From HGM10836 sp045580645 (GTDB lineage Bacteria; Bacillota_I; Bacilli_A; RF39; UBA660): DNA of 43,299 bases. The position numbers were made by a program, and so were the translations under genes. The notes under the pieces are model-generated. The model saw only the letters and a list, made by a program, of their open reading frames with translations, had not been told where the DNA came from and did not search any database. The stretch covers positions 1-43,299 of the forward strand of contig JAZNOG010000039.1 of the NCBI GenBank assembly GCA_045580645.1, in the 5' to 3' direction. Shown in pieces: positions 24,503 through 30,531 of the stretch (its first letter is position 1; the number at the start of each line of letters is the position of its first letter).

Positions 24503-25931
24503 ATCTTGAACTAACTCTTTTATTATCACTTACATAAGAGACAATTCTTTTTTCTACCTCAATACCCATCAAAGGATTATTTACATCAACATTAGTATTT
24601 CTTTTAGTCATTGACGGATAATTTAAATAATCACTCATTTTTTTCTTGACAAAAACACCAACAATCAAATGATTATTTTCAGAAATATGCTTAACAAGAA
24701 TTCTAATAAAATCACTTTTCAACTTTTTATAACCATTTAATCTAATATCATTACCAGAAAATGTTTCAATATGTTTTTTTGTTAAAATACCCTTTTTAAA
24801 ATCAAATAACAAACTGCCAACCCTAGATAAATATTCCTCAGGAACATCCTTTAAATCTTTTTCAAAATAAGAAACAGAATTTTCATCTACATCTCCAGGA
24901 AAAGCAAAATACAAATTATTAACAGCATCTTCTTCAATTAAATCTTCATATTTTTCACTTTTATATAAACTAATAGAGTTTTCCCTATAATCCCTTAACA
25001 TATTATAAAGTTCAACATATTTATTAAATTCTTTTACACATTCAGTTCTTAAATTTTCATCTAAATAAAATCCTTTTTCATCATAAAAAGAAGAAACTTC
25101 ATATATTTTATCTTGTAATTTTAATAACAAAGAATCAATAACAAATGAAAATCCATTTAAAGAATAATTTTTATCATCTAAAACAACATCATTAGAAAAC
25201 TCTTCAAAATCAAACATAGAAGAATCCATCAAAGAAGCATAACCACCCACTATAAAAGAAAGTTTCTTTTTCTCACTATCCTCTAAAACAGGAAGTTCAA
25301 TTTCTTCATAACCAAAATCAACCATATTTAATATTGAAATAGAATCATCAGTTAAAACAGAATTACTATTAAACATTCTAATGTTTTCAAATAATCTAAT
25401 TTGATCATTAAACTCAAATTCTTTTTCAATTACATCTTTAGATAACATCTCAAGTTCTACATCAGTTAAAGGACAATCACACTTAAAACTTCTAAGTATA
25501 TTTTTATACTTAACAATATCTTCTCTAGAAAATCCATCATATTCTTTTAATTTATTTTCTGAAGATGATAAATCAACAATTAAACGAGATTTAAATTCAT
25601 TTATAAATGTAATAACCCTTTTTATTTCATCAGAATAAAGATCAACACCATTAGAAACATAAGTATTAAAAGCATTTACATTTCTAACTAAATCCCTAAA
25701 AAGATTTTGATATTCACCATTAGTAAATATCTTGTTTATCAATCTACTAATATTATCAAGTTCAACTCCAATAGCAGCATAATCAGTAAGTTCAAAACAC
25801 TCAACTAACTCATTTAAAAGTGTAACTCTTTCATTCAAAACTTCCTTTTCAATATTTTTTTCCTCTAAAAAAAGAAGTCTATTGTTAATAGAAGAAAAAA
25901 GTTTATCAAATAATTCTTTATATTTTTCCAT
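24501..25931 (-). CDS. Uncharacterised large acidic protein (476 aa)
   Basis: I do not recognise this protein. It is soluble, strongly acidic, mostly helical by composition, rich in Glu, Asp, Leu, Phe and Tyr, with a basic C-terminal third (SDFIRILVKHISENNHLIVGVFVKKKMSDYL). It has two adjacent cysteines (FKCDCPL near residue 155) and no classical catalytic pattern. The start at 25931 (MEKYKELFDKLF) has GGTGA upstream; an ATG eight codons earlier is less well placed. It is a single gene with its own terminator. Confidence 0.75.
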   Translation of the reverse strand: MEKYKELFDKLFSSINNRLLFLEEKNIEKEVLNERVTLLNELVECFELTDYAAIGVELDNISRLINKIFTNGEYQNLFRDLVRNVNAFNTYVSNGVDLYSDEIKRVITFINEFKSRLIVDLSSSENKLKEYDGFSREDIVKYKNILRSFKCDCPLTDVELEMLSKDVIEKEFEFNDQIRLFENIRMFNSNSVLTDDSISILNMVDFGYEEIELPVLEDSEKKKLSFIVGGYASLMDSSMFDFEEFSNDVVLDDKNYSLNGFSFVIDSLLLKLQDKIYEVSSFYDEKGFYLDENLRTECVKEFNKYVELYNMLRDYRENSISLYKSEKYEDLIEEDAVNNLYFAFPGDVDENSVSYFEKDLKDVPEEYLSRVGSLLFDFKKGILTKKHIETFSGNDIRLNGYKKLKSDFIRILVKHISENNHLIVGVFVKKKMSDYLNYPSMTKRNTNVDVNNPLMGIEVEKRIVSYVSDNKRVSSR

Positions 25932-26021
25932 AACATCACCATATCCATAATACAATTATACTATAAAAACTAAAAATAGAGAATAGTTTTAAAAACACCA
26001 AATAAAATTAACCAAAAATTA

Positions 26022-26050
26022 TTGTTTTATAAACAATTGTTTGATATAAT
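26022..26050 (+). promoter_or_regulatory. Promoter of the small hydrophobic peptide mRNA
   Basis: -35 TTGTTT (26022-26027), 17-bp spacer, -10 TATAAT (26045-26050). The -35 and spacer hold an inverted repeat TTGTTT-TAT-AAACAA, a possible operator. Predicted transcript about 26057-26297. Confidence 0.75.
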
Positions 26051-26087
26051 ATTTATGGATACATTTGAAAATATATCAGATGCTTTC

Positions 26088-26128
26088 CCTTTCAAATATC
26101 ATATGATAAATGAAAGGTGGTGATATTT
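26088..26128 (+). promoter_or_regulatory. SD-sequestering hairpins in the small-peptide 5' UTR
   Basis: CCTTTCA (26088-26094) is complementary to TGAAAGG (26111-26117), which covers the Shine-Dalgarno AAAGGTGG. Alternatively AAATATCA (26094-26101) pairs with TGATATTT (26121-26128) just before the ATG. Either fold would hide the ribosome-binding site. Confidence 0.5.
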
Positions 26129-26206
26129 ATGACTAAAAGAGAATTTTCTCTATTTATTATAATATTACTCCTATTTCTAGTTGTAATAATTTTACTTCTT
26201 AAATAG
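26129..26206 (+). CDS. 25-residue membrane peptide, candidate type I toxin
   Basis: The peptide begins MTKREF; residues 7-24 are almost only Leu, Ile, Val and Phe and would span the membrane once; a single Lys ends it. A strong SD (AAAGGTGG) lies 8 nt before the ATG but can be hidden in hairpins. The gene has its own promoter, a long 5' UTR, and a 12-nt 5' UTR segment (26075-26086, ATCAGATGCTTT) that is perfectly complementary to the 3' UTR just after the stop (26209-26220). A convergent small RNA overlaps the whole 3' UTR. These are the traits of type I toxins such as TxpA, Hok or Ibs. I see no sequence match to a named family, and toxicity is inference. Confidence 0.65.
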   Translation: MTKREFSLFIIILLLFLVVIILLLK

Positions 26207-26245
26207 AAAAAGCATCTGATTTCAACATAAGTTGATTTCAGATGC
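26205..26245 (-). terminator. Terminator of the antisense RNA
   Basis: Arms 26212-26226 and 26231-26245: 13 base pairs with one 2-nt internal mismatch (TT/TT) and a 4-nt loop; on the minus strand it is followed by TTTTT. Confidence 0.75.
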
Positions 26246-26262
26246 AACCCAAATAAGGGAAC

Positions 26263-26297
26263 GCATTTGATTCCGACAATCAAATGTATTCTTTTTT
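26263..26297 (+). terminator. Terminator of the small-peptide mRNA
   Basis: CATTTGATT (26264-26272) pairs with AATCAAATG (26278-26286), loop CCGAC, then TATTCTTTTTT. Confidence 0.75.
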
Positions 26298-26325
26298 ATT
26301 TTATGCAAGTTTCCTTGACATATTC

Positions 26326-26354
26326 ATAATAACATATTTTCACAATTTTGTCAA
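26326..26354 (-). promoter_or_regulatory. Consensus promoter of the antisense RNA
   Basis: Minus strand: TTGACA (26349-26354), 17-bp spacer, extended -10 TGtTATTAT (core 26326-26331). It lies between the tRNA-Ala terminator and the peptide locus, pointing at the latter. Confidence 0.8.
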
Positions 26355-26365
26355 AAATAACATTG

Positions 26366-26393
26366 CAAAATAAAACCCTCGATAAACAAGGGT
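26366..26393 (-). terminator. Terminator of tRNA-Ala
   Basis: Minus strand: ACCCT / AGGGT (26389-26393 with 26375-26379), 9-nt loop, then TTTTATTTT. Confidence 0.7.
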
Positions 26394-26404
26394 AAAATAC
26401 ATAT

Positions 26405-26481
26405 TGGTGGAGAATAAGGGATTCGAACCCTTGACCCCCTGCGTGCAAGGCAGGTGCTCTAGCCAGCTGAGCTAATTCCCC
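26405..26481 (-). tRNA. tRNA-Ala (anticodon UGC), CCA encoded
   Basis: Minus-strand sequence folds as a full cloverleaf: acceptor GGGGAAT/ATTCTCC with the G3-U70 pair that marks alanine tRNAs, D arm GCTC...GAGC, anticodon arm CCTGC-CTTGCAC-GCAGG with anticodon TGC, T arm AAGGG-TTCGAAT-CCCTT, discriminator A and encoded CCA; 77 nt. It is a single tRNA gene with its own promoter and terminator. Confidence 0.98.
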
Positions 26482-26512
26482 AAATATGTCCAAAATTAAT
26501 CGGACATTTTTA

Positions 26513-26540
26513 ATTATACTTATATTTTTTAATTTGTCAA
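26513..26540 (-). promoter_or_regulatory. Promoter of tRNA-Ala
   Basis: Minus strand: TTGACA (26535-26540), 16-bp spacer, TATAAT (26513-26518). Between it and the tRNA a small inverted repeat TGTCC/GGACA may form a 5' leader hairpin. Confidence 0.85.
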
Positions 26541-26546
26541 GTAATT

Positions 26547-26795
26547 TTATATACTATCTACATTAATTTTTATTAATTTATTATCTCTTGTCCAGCTACT
26601 TGCTTGAACTAAAGTCCTAATAGCGTTAATTACTTTACCATTTTTTCCTATTACTCTAGCCATATCTTCTTCAGATACCATCACTTGAATCAATAAAGTA
26701 TTTTCCTCTTCAGTAGGAAATTCCTTAACAGCAACCATATCTTTATCAACAGTTATAGCTAAAATCAAATCTTCTGTTAACTTCAATAAATCCAT
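26547..26795 (-). CDS. khpA: KH-domain RNA-binding protein KhpA (YlqC)
   Basis: An 82-aa protein made of one KH domain with the RNA-binding loop VIGKNGKVINAIRTL (GKNG at about residue 50). KhpA with KhpB is a general RNA-binding pair that affects cell size and division in Firmicutes. It starts 2 nt after the rpsP stop, with only a weak SD, so it is likely translated by coupling. The rpsP-khpA order is conserved in Bacilli; ffh and rimM are not adjacent here. Confidence 0.93.
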   Translation of the reverse strand: MDLLKLTEDLILAITVDKDMVAVKEFPTEEENTLLIQVMVSEEDMARVIGKNGKVINAIRTLVQASSWTRDNKLIKINVDSI

Positions 26796-26797
26796 AA

Positions 26798-27070
26798 TTA
26801 CTTACTACTTCTTTCTTCATGGAATTTTTTAAGTATTCCTGCCTTACTAAATAAATCTCTAGTAGTGTCAGTCATAATCGCACCATTTCTTAACCATTTT
26901 AAAGCTACTTCTTCATTGATTTTTACTTCAGCTGGTTCAGTTAAAGGATTATAAAAACCAACTAATTCAAGGTATTCACCATCTCTTGGAGATCTAGAAT
27001 CAGTTGCAACAATACGATAACTTGGTCTTTTCTTTGATCCCATTCTTGTTAATCTTAATTTTACTGCCAT
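26798..27070 (-). CDS. rpsP: Ribosomal protein S16
   Basis: 90-aa small-subunit protein: VKLRLTRMGSKKRPSYRIVATDSRSPRDG, LGFYNPLTEP as ELVGFYNPLTEP, and EVALKWLRNGA followed by TDTTRDLFSKAG. Complete, normal length. AGGAAGGAG lies before the ATG, with a consensus promoter about 35 nt upstream. Confidence 0.97.
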   Translation of the reverse strand: MAVKLRLTRMGSKKRPSYRIVATDSRSPRDGEYLELVGFYNPLTEPAEVKINEEVALKWLRNGAIMTDTTRDLFSKAGILKKFHEERSSK

Positions 27071-27100
27071 AATTTCACTCCTTCCTCTAATTCATTTAGT

Positions 27101-27129
27101 AGTATAAACCAAAAAATAACGCTTGTCAA
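27101..27129 (-). promoter_or_regulatory. Promoter of rpsP-khpA
   Basis: Minus strand: TTGACA (27124-27129), 17-bp spacer, TATACT (27101-27106). Its -35 is one arm of the inverted repeat at 27123-27146. Confidence 0.85.
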
Positions 27130-27146
27130 CCAAAAAATGTTGACAA
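27123..27146. repeat. Perfect inverted repeat over the rpsP -35
   Basis: TTGTCAAC (27123-27130), 8-bp spacer, GTTGACAA (27139-27146). The left arm contains the -35 hexamer, an operator-like placement. Confidence 0.55.
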
Positions 27147-27157
27147 TCAAATATATT

Positions 27158-27183
27158 TATAAAAAAAACTCAAAACTGAGTTT
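27158..27183 (-). terminator. Terminator of cotE
   Basis: Minus strand: AAACTCA (27177-27183) pairs with TGAGTTT (27166-27172), loop GTTT, then T-run. Confidence 0.8.
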
Positions 27184-27727
27184 ATTTTTCCTCGTTAATA
27201 AAGTTTTCATCAACATTTTCGCCAATTTCTTTCATTAGTTCTTCCTCTTCATCTTCGTCCAATATTTCATCCCATTCATCTTCTTCTTCATCTACTACAA
27301 TTCTTACCTTTGCATCCCCAACAATTTCAATGCCAAGTTCTTTTTCAACATCATACTCAATATTATTATTTACAATATCTACTTTAGAACAAATAGGTTG
27401 TTTTAAACTCCTAACAATTACTTCTTCATTATTAGAAATATCACTTTCAGCTTTCTTACCAATTGCTAGTAGTTCATCATACTGTATAGTTTGTCTAGAT
27501 ACAACAGTTTTAGTATCATTATCATAAGAATACCAAATATTAACATCACATGAACCTTGAACTCTAACCTTATCCCCTTCCTTAAAACCACTAAACTTAT
27601 GATTTATAATCCAACAACCAAGTATAGTAGTAGGAAGTTCAGTAGGCACTAAAGTATAATGATTAGAAAATGTTTTCTTACCTTTACCAATTACAGTTTT
27701 AGTAACTATTTCTCTATAGCTAGCCAC
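27182..27727 (-). CDS. cotE: Spore outer coat morphogenetic protein CotE
   Basis: CotE builds the outer layer of the endospore coat. The match to the Bacillus protein is strong through the whole length: SYREIVTKTVIGKGKK, ILGCWIINHKFSG, KVRVQGSCDVNIWYSYDNDTK, NNEEVIVRSLKQPIC, EKELGIEIVGDAKVRIVVD, and a very acidic C-terminal tail. The start is GTG at 27727, 10 nt behind GAGGGGTGA, giving 181 aa as in Bacillus; a GTG three codons earlier overlaps that site. A sigma-E-like -10 (CATACATTA) precedes it. miaB lies nearby, as in Bacillus. Confidence 0.93.
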   Translation of the reverse strand: MASYREIVTKTVIGKGKKTFSNHYTLVPTELPTTILGCWIINHKFSGFKEGDKVRVQGSCDVNIWYSYDNDTKTVVSRQTIQYDELLAIGKKAESDISNNEEVIVRSLKQPICSKVDIVNNNIEYDVEKELGIEIVGDAKVRIVVDEEEDEWDEILDEDEEEELMKEIGENVDENFINEEK

Positions 27728-27745
27728 GAGAATCACCCCTCAATT

Positions 27746-27754
27746 TAATGTATG
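27746..27754 (-). promoter_or_regulatory. Sigma-E-like -10 before cotE
   Basis: CATACATTA on the minus strand, 18 nt before the cotE start, fits the sigma-E (and sigma-K) -10 pattern. The -35 region is not a clear match, and short A/T motifs are common here. Confidence 0.4.
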
Positions 27755-27832
27755 CTAAAAACACTAAATTGTTGATAAAAAAATATCATTTGAATTTTTC
27801 CACATAAATCTTATCACAATATAAATTACAAA

Positions 27833-27882
27833 TAAAGAAACCAAAATGTAAAGAAACCAAAAGAAACCAAAAGAAACCAAAA
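27833..27882. repeat. 10-bp tandem repeat upstream of the 27949 promoter
   Basis: AAAGAAACCA repeated three times head to tail at about 27850-27880, with a fourth copy 17 bp before. The period equals one DNA turn, so the A-runs are in phase and may bend the DNA. The block ends about 12 bp before the -35. Confidence 0.7.
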
Positions 27883-27893
27883 TATTAAATTCA

Positions 27894-27922
27894 TTGACAA
27901 ATAAGCAAAAAAGTAATATAAT
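27894..27922 (+). promoter_or_regulatory. Consensus promoter of the 27949 gene
   Basis: TTGACA (27894-27899), 17-bp spacer, TATAAT (27917-27922). Confidence 0.88.
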
Positions 27923-27948
27923 GAAAACAACAAAAAAAGGGGGGTAAT

Positions 27949-28221
27949 ATGCATAATCAATATATGCCTGACAAAATTTTTCCAATGATTCCAAAATTTG
28001 AAGATAAATCAGAAAAAGAATTATTAGATAAACTTAAAGAAGATTTAATAAAAATAGCAGAAGAACATGGAATTGCAATAACAGAAGAATATGCAATTGA
28101 TATATTAAATGAATTATTAGGAAATAAAGTTCAAATATCAGACACAGAAGATGGATTATTCATTTTAACATCATCATTTAATACTAAATTAGAAGAAATA
28201 GTCTACCAAAGAACAAGATAA
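27949..28221 (+). CDS. Uncharacterised 90-aa soluble protein
   Basis: I do not recognise this protein. It is acidic and mostly helical (EKELLDKLKEDLIKIAEEHG, then ITEEYAIDILNELLGNK), without membrane segments. It has a strong SD (AAGGGGGG), a consensus promoter preceded by a phased tandem repeat, and a strong terminator, so it is probably highly expressed. It lies between cotE and miaB on the other strand, where Bacillus has ricA (ymcA); I see no RicA similarity. Confidence 0.82.
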   Translation: MHNQYMPDKIFPMIPKFEDKSEKELLDKLKEDLIKIAEEHGIAITEEYAIDILNELLGNKVQISDTEDGLFILTSSFNTKLEEIVYQRTR

Positions 28222-28250
28222 AAATCGCAAAAAAATGCGATTTTTTTTAT
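28221..28250. terminator. Bidirectional terminator between the 27949 gene (+) and miaB (-)
   Basis: AAATCGCA (28222-28229) pairs with TGCGATTT (28236-28243), loop of 6 A, A-run left and T-run right. Confidence 0.88.
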
Positions 28251-28265
28251 ATAAAAAGAATATAT

Positions 28266-29681
28266 CTAATCAATACATTCTCCATCTAAACTCCAAGTTT
28301 TAGCGTCCACTATCTTAACATTAACAATTTCTCCTATTATAGAAGAATCACCTGTTAAATTAACTAATTTATTAGTTTCAGTATAACCCATTAAAAGATT
28401 ATTATCCTTTTCACTATAACCTTCTACTAAAACCTTTTGAATAGATCCAATTAACTTTTGATTGTTAATTAAAGCATATTTATTAACAAGTTCATTCAAT
28501 TTATATAATCTTTGTTCTTTTTCTTCTAAAGAAACACTATCCTTCATATTATAAGCAGGAGTTCCAACTCTTTTTGAAAAGATAAAAGTATAAGCTAAAT
28601 CATATTTACATTTTTCTACAACATCTAAAGTATCGTTAAATTGTTCTTCTGTCTCATTTGGAAAACCTACAATAATATCAGTCGTAATAGCAACATTAGG
28701 TATTTTTGTTTTTATTCTTTCAACCAAGTTTAAATATTCTTCCTTAGTATATCTTCTACCCATTATCTTTAACATATCACTATTTCCAGATTGAACAGGC
28801 AAATGAATGCTAGGCATAATATTATCGTATTTTGCTATAACATCTAACATTTCATCAGTAAAATCCCAAGGATGACTAGTCATAAATCTAACTCTTTCTA
28901 TTCCAGTTAAAGCAACATCAGAAAGTAAATTAGCCATGTTATAATCACTATTTAAGTCTTTACCATATGCATTAACATTTTGACCAAGAAGAGTAACTTC
29001 TTTATAACCATCACTTACTAAAGTTCTAACTTCCTCTAATATATCATCTTTGTTTCTACTTCTTTGTTTACCTCTAGTATAAGGAACAATACAATAAGTG
29101 CAAAACTTATCACAACCATACATAATGTTAACAAATGCCTTATATTTACTATTTCTATTAACAGGAAGACCCTCAACAATATTACCTTCAATACTTGGAG
29201 CTTCTACCTTAAGACCTTTTTCCTTAATTGATTGATATACTATTTCACACAATTCCTCTATTTTATGCGTTCCAAGCACAAAATTAAGCCATTTATACTT
29301 ATTAAGTATTTCAGTAGCCACAACCTCTTCTTGAGCCATACAACCCATAAAACCTACAATTAAATCCTTTTTAGTTTGCTTCATATGTTTAATTCTTCCA
29401 AGCATACCAAAAACCTTATTATGAGCATTCTCTCTAATTGAACAAGTATTTAAAATAATTAAATCAGCATCATCCATTTCGATAACTTTCTCATAACCCA
29501 TAAGTTCTAATAAAGCACTTATATTCTCACTTTCATGTTCATTCATTTGACAACCATAAGTTTTAATAAAATACTTTTTATCAACTGCAATATTCTTATA
29601 TTTATCATTAAATTCAAATTCCTTAGTTATAACTTCATTTTTAGTTCTAACTCTTGCTTCTTTTAAATTCGGTAATAACAT
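28266..29681 (-). CDS. miaB: tRNA-2-methylthio-N6-dimethylallyladenosine synthase MiaB
   Basis: Radical SAM enzyme that adds the methylthio group at A37 of tRNAs. Domains in order: N-terminal UPF0004 with cysteines in KTYGCQMNEHESE, LNTCSIRENA and FMGCMAQ (auxiliary cluster), then the radical SAM motif GCDKFCTYCIVPYTRG, then GQNVNAYG, LPVQSGND, GFPNETEEQF, and a C-terminal TRAM domain. The NTCSIR form and the absence of a MtaB-like pattern favour MiaB. The 471-aa length is slightly long at the N-terminus, as in Bacillus YmcB. Confidence 0.95.
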   Translation of the reverse strand: MLLPNLKEARVRTKNEVITKEFEFNDKYKNIAVDKKYFIKTYGCQMNEHESENISALLELMGYEKVIEMDDADLIILNTCSIRENAHNKVFGMLGRIKHMKQTKKDLIVGFMGCMAQEEVVATEILNKYKWLNFVLGTHKIEELCEIVYQSIKEKGLKVEAPSIEGNIVEGLPVNRNSKYKAFVNIMYGCDKFCTYCIVPYTRGKQRSRNKDDILEEVRTLVSDGYKEVTLLGQNVNAYGKDLNSDYNMANLLSDVALTGIERVRFMTSHPWDFTDEMLDVIAKYDNIMPSIHLPVQSGNSDMLKIMGRRYTKEEYLNLVERIKTKIPNVAITTDIIVGFPNETEEQFNDTLDVVEKCKYDLAYTFIFSKRVGTPAYNMKDSVSLEEKEQRLYKLNELVNKYALINNQKLIGSIQKVLVEGYSEKDNNLLMGYTETNKLVNLTGDSSIIGEIVNVKIVDAKTWSLDGECID

Positions 29682-29708
29682 AACATCACTTCCACGTATA
29701 AGATTATA

Positions 29709-29750
29709 AAAGAAAAAGATAAAATAATCAATATTTTACCTTATCTTTAA
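29709..29750 (-). terminator. Terminator of the ankyrin gene
   Basis: Minus strand: AAAGATAA...TTATCTTT-type stem with inner TAAAATA/TATTTTA pairing, followed by TTTTTCTTTT. Bounds approximate. Confidence 0.6.
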
Positions 29751-30436
29751 GCATTTTCTTTAATAACGCCATAAATTAAATCATCAAGCATTTTAGTTTG
29801 ATTATTTTCAAAAGCTTTCTTAATCTCTTCTAAATTACTCTTAATAAAATTTACAAGCTTTTCAAGTTTTGGTAATAATTCTTTTAAAGATAAACTATCA
29901 ATAATTATTTCTAAATTATTTAACTTAGAATACTTACCATAACTATCATTTTTAATATAATTTTCATACAAATTCTTAAAAGATACTAAATCAATGTTAT
30001 TAAATCTTTCATCCTCAAGTATCTTAATTGTTGTATAAATGTAACTATTGTTAATAGATTTGTCAAGTATTGTCTCCCCTTTTTTATTCCTTATATTTGG
30101 TATAAACATATCAATCTTTAAAAGTTGATTTATAATACCCATAACATCCAAATATTTTTTAGTCACAAGTATATGCGCAAATGTATCACCATCATTATTT
30201 TGATGATTTACATTCCATTCTTTTCTCTTCATGTATTTTAATACCAATTCATAAGAACCCTTTTTCAATAAATATGTTAAAACATCATCACCATTTTGAT
30301 TTGTTTCATTTATATCTACTATTCTTTTTGCTAGAATTTTATCCACTAAATCTAAATGTCCTTCATTAATAAGTTCAAATAAATTGAGCGGAACTTCTTC
30401 GCACATCCTTATCGCGCTTTCTTCATCATAAAACAT
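29747..30436 (-). CDS. Ankyrin-repeat protein
   Basis: 229 aa, soluble. Residues about 18-150 form three to four ankyrin-type repeats: LFELINEGHLDLVDKILAK, then NETNQNGDDVLTYLLKKGSYELV, then NHQNNDGDTFAHILVTKKYLDV, then NIRNKKGETILDKSINNSY. The C-terminal third is helical and charged. Ankyrin repeats bind other proteins; the partner is unknown. It has its own consensus promoter and GAGGTG before the ATG. It lies downstream of the pseudo-kinase on the same strand, but the promoter makes it a separate unit. Confidence 0.85.
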   Translation of the reverse strand: MFYDEESAIRMCEEVPLNLFELINEGHLDLVDKILAKRIVDINETNQNGDDVLTYLLKKGSYELVLKYMKRKEWNVNHQNNDGDTFAHILVTKKYLDVMGIINQLLKIDMFIPNIRNKKGETILDKSINNSYIYTTIKILEDERFNNIDLVSFKNLYENYIKNDSYGKYSKLNNLEIIIDSLSLKELLPKLEKLVNFIKSNLEEIKKAFENNQTKMLDDLIYGVIKENA

Positions 30437-30472
30437 TGTTTACTACACCTCTTTTTCACGTGACAGTTATAT

Positions 30473-30501
30473 ATTTTACCAGAAATAGCAAACAATGTCA
30501 A
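30473..30501 (-). promoter_or_regulatory. Promoter of the ankyrin gene
   Basis: Minus strand: TTGACA (30496-30501), 17-bp spacer, extended -10 TGgTAAAAT (core 30473-30478). Confidence 0.82.
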
Positions 30502-30531
30502 ATTTTAAGACGTAAATAAGATGTCAACACC

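Larger units (their letters stand above)
26205..26319 (-). ncRNA. Antisense RNA to the small-peptide mRNA, candidate type I antitoxin
   Basis: A predicted RNA of about 115 nt, from a consensus promoter at 26326-26354 to the hairpin-plus-T-run at 26207-26245. It contains hairpin CATTTGATT/AATCAAATG and the long terminator hairpin. It is fully complementary to the 3' UTR of the peptide mRNA, starting at its stop codon, for about 90 nt. It has no ORF of note. The layout resembles RatA-txpA of Bacillus. RNase III, encoded at 8559, would be the expected nuclease. Confidence 0.6.

Noticed and set aside
26296..26493. Minus-strand ORF of 65 codons
   Set aside because: It is the tRNA-Ala gene and its flanks read as protein.
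27833..27882. Tandem repeat as a CRISPR array
   Set aside because: The period is only 10 bp, without unique spacers or cas genes.
27764..27994. Minus-strand ORF for a 76-aa hydrophobic protein
   Set aside because: Its start lies inside the + gene at 27949, it has no SD, and it runs antisense through that gene's promoter and the tandem repeat; the hydrophobic look comes from A/T-rich antisense reading.
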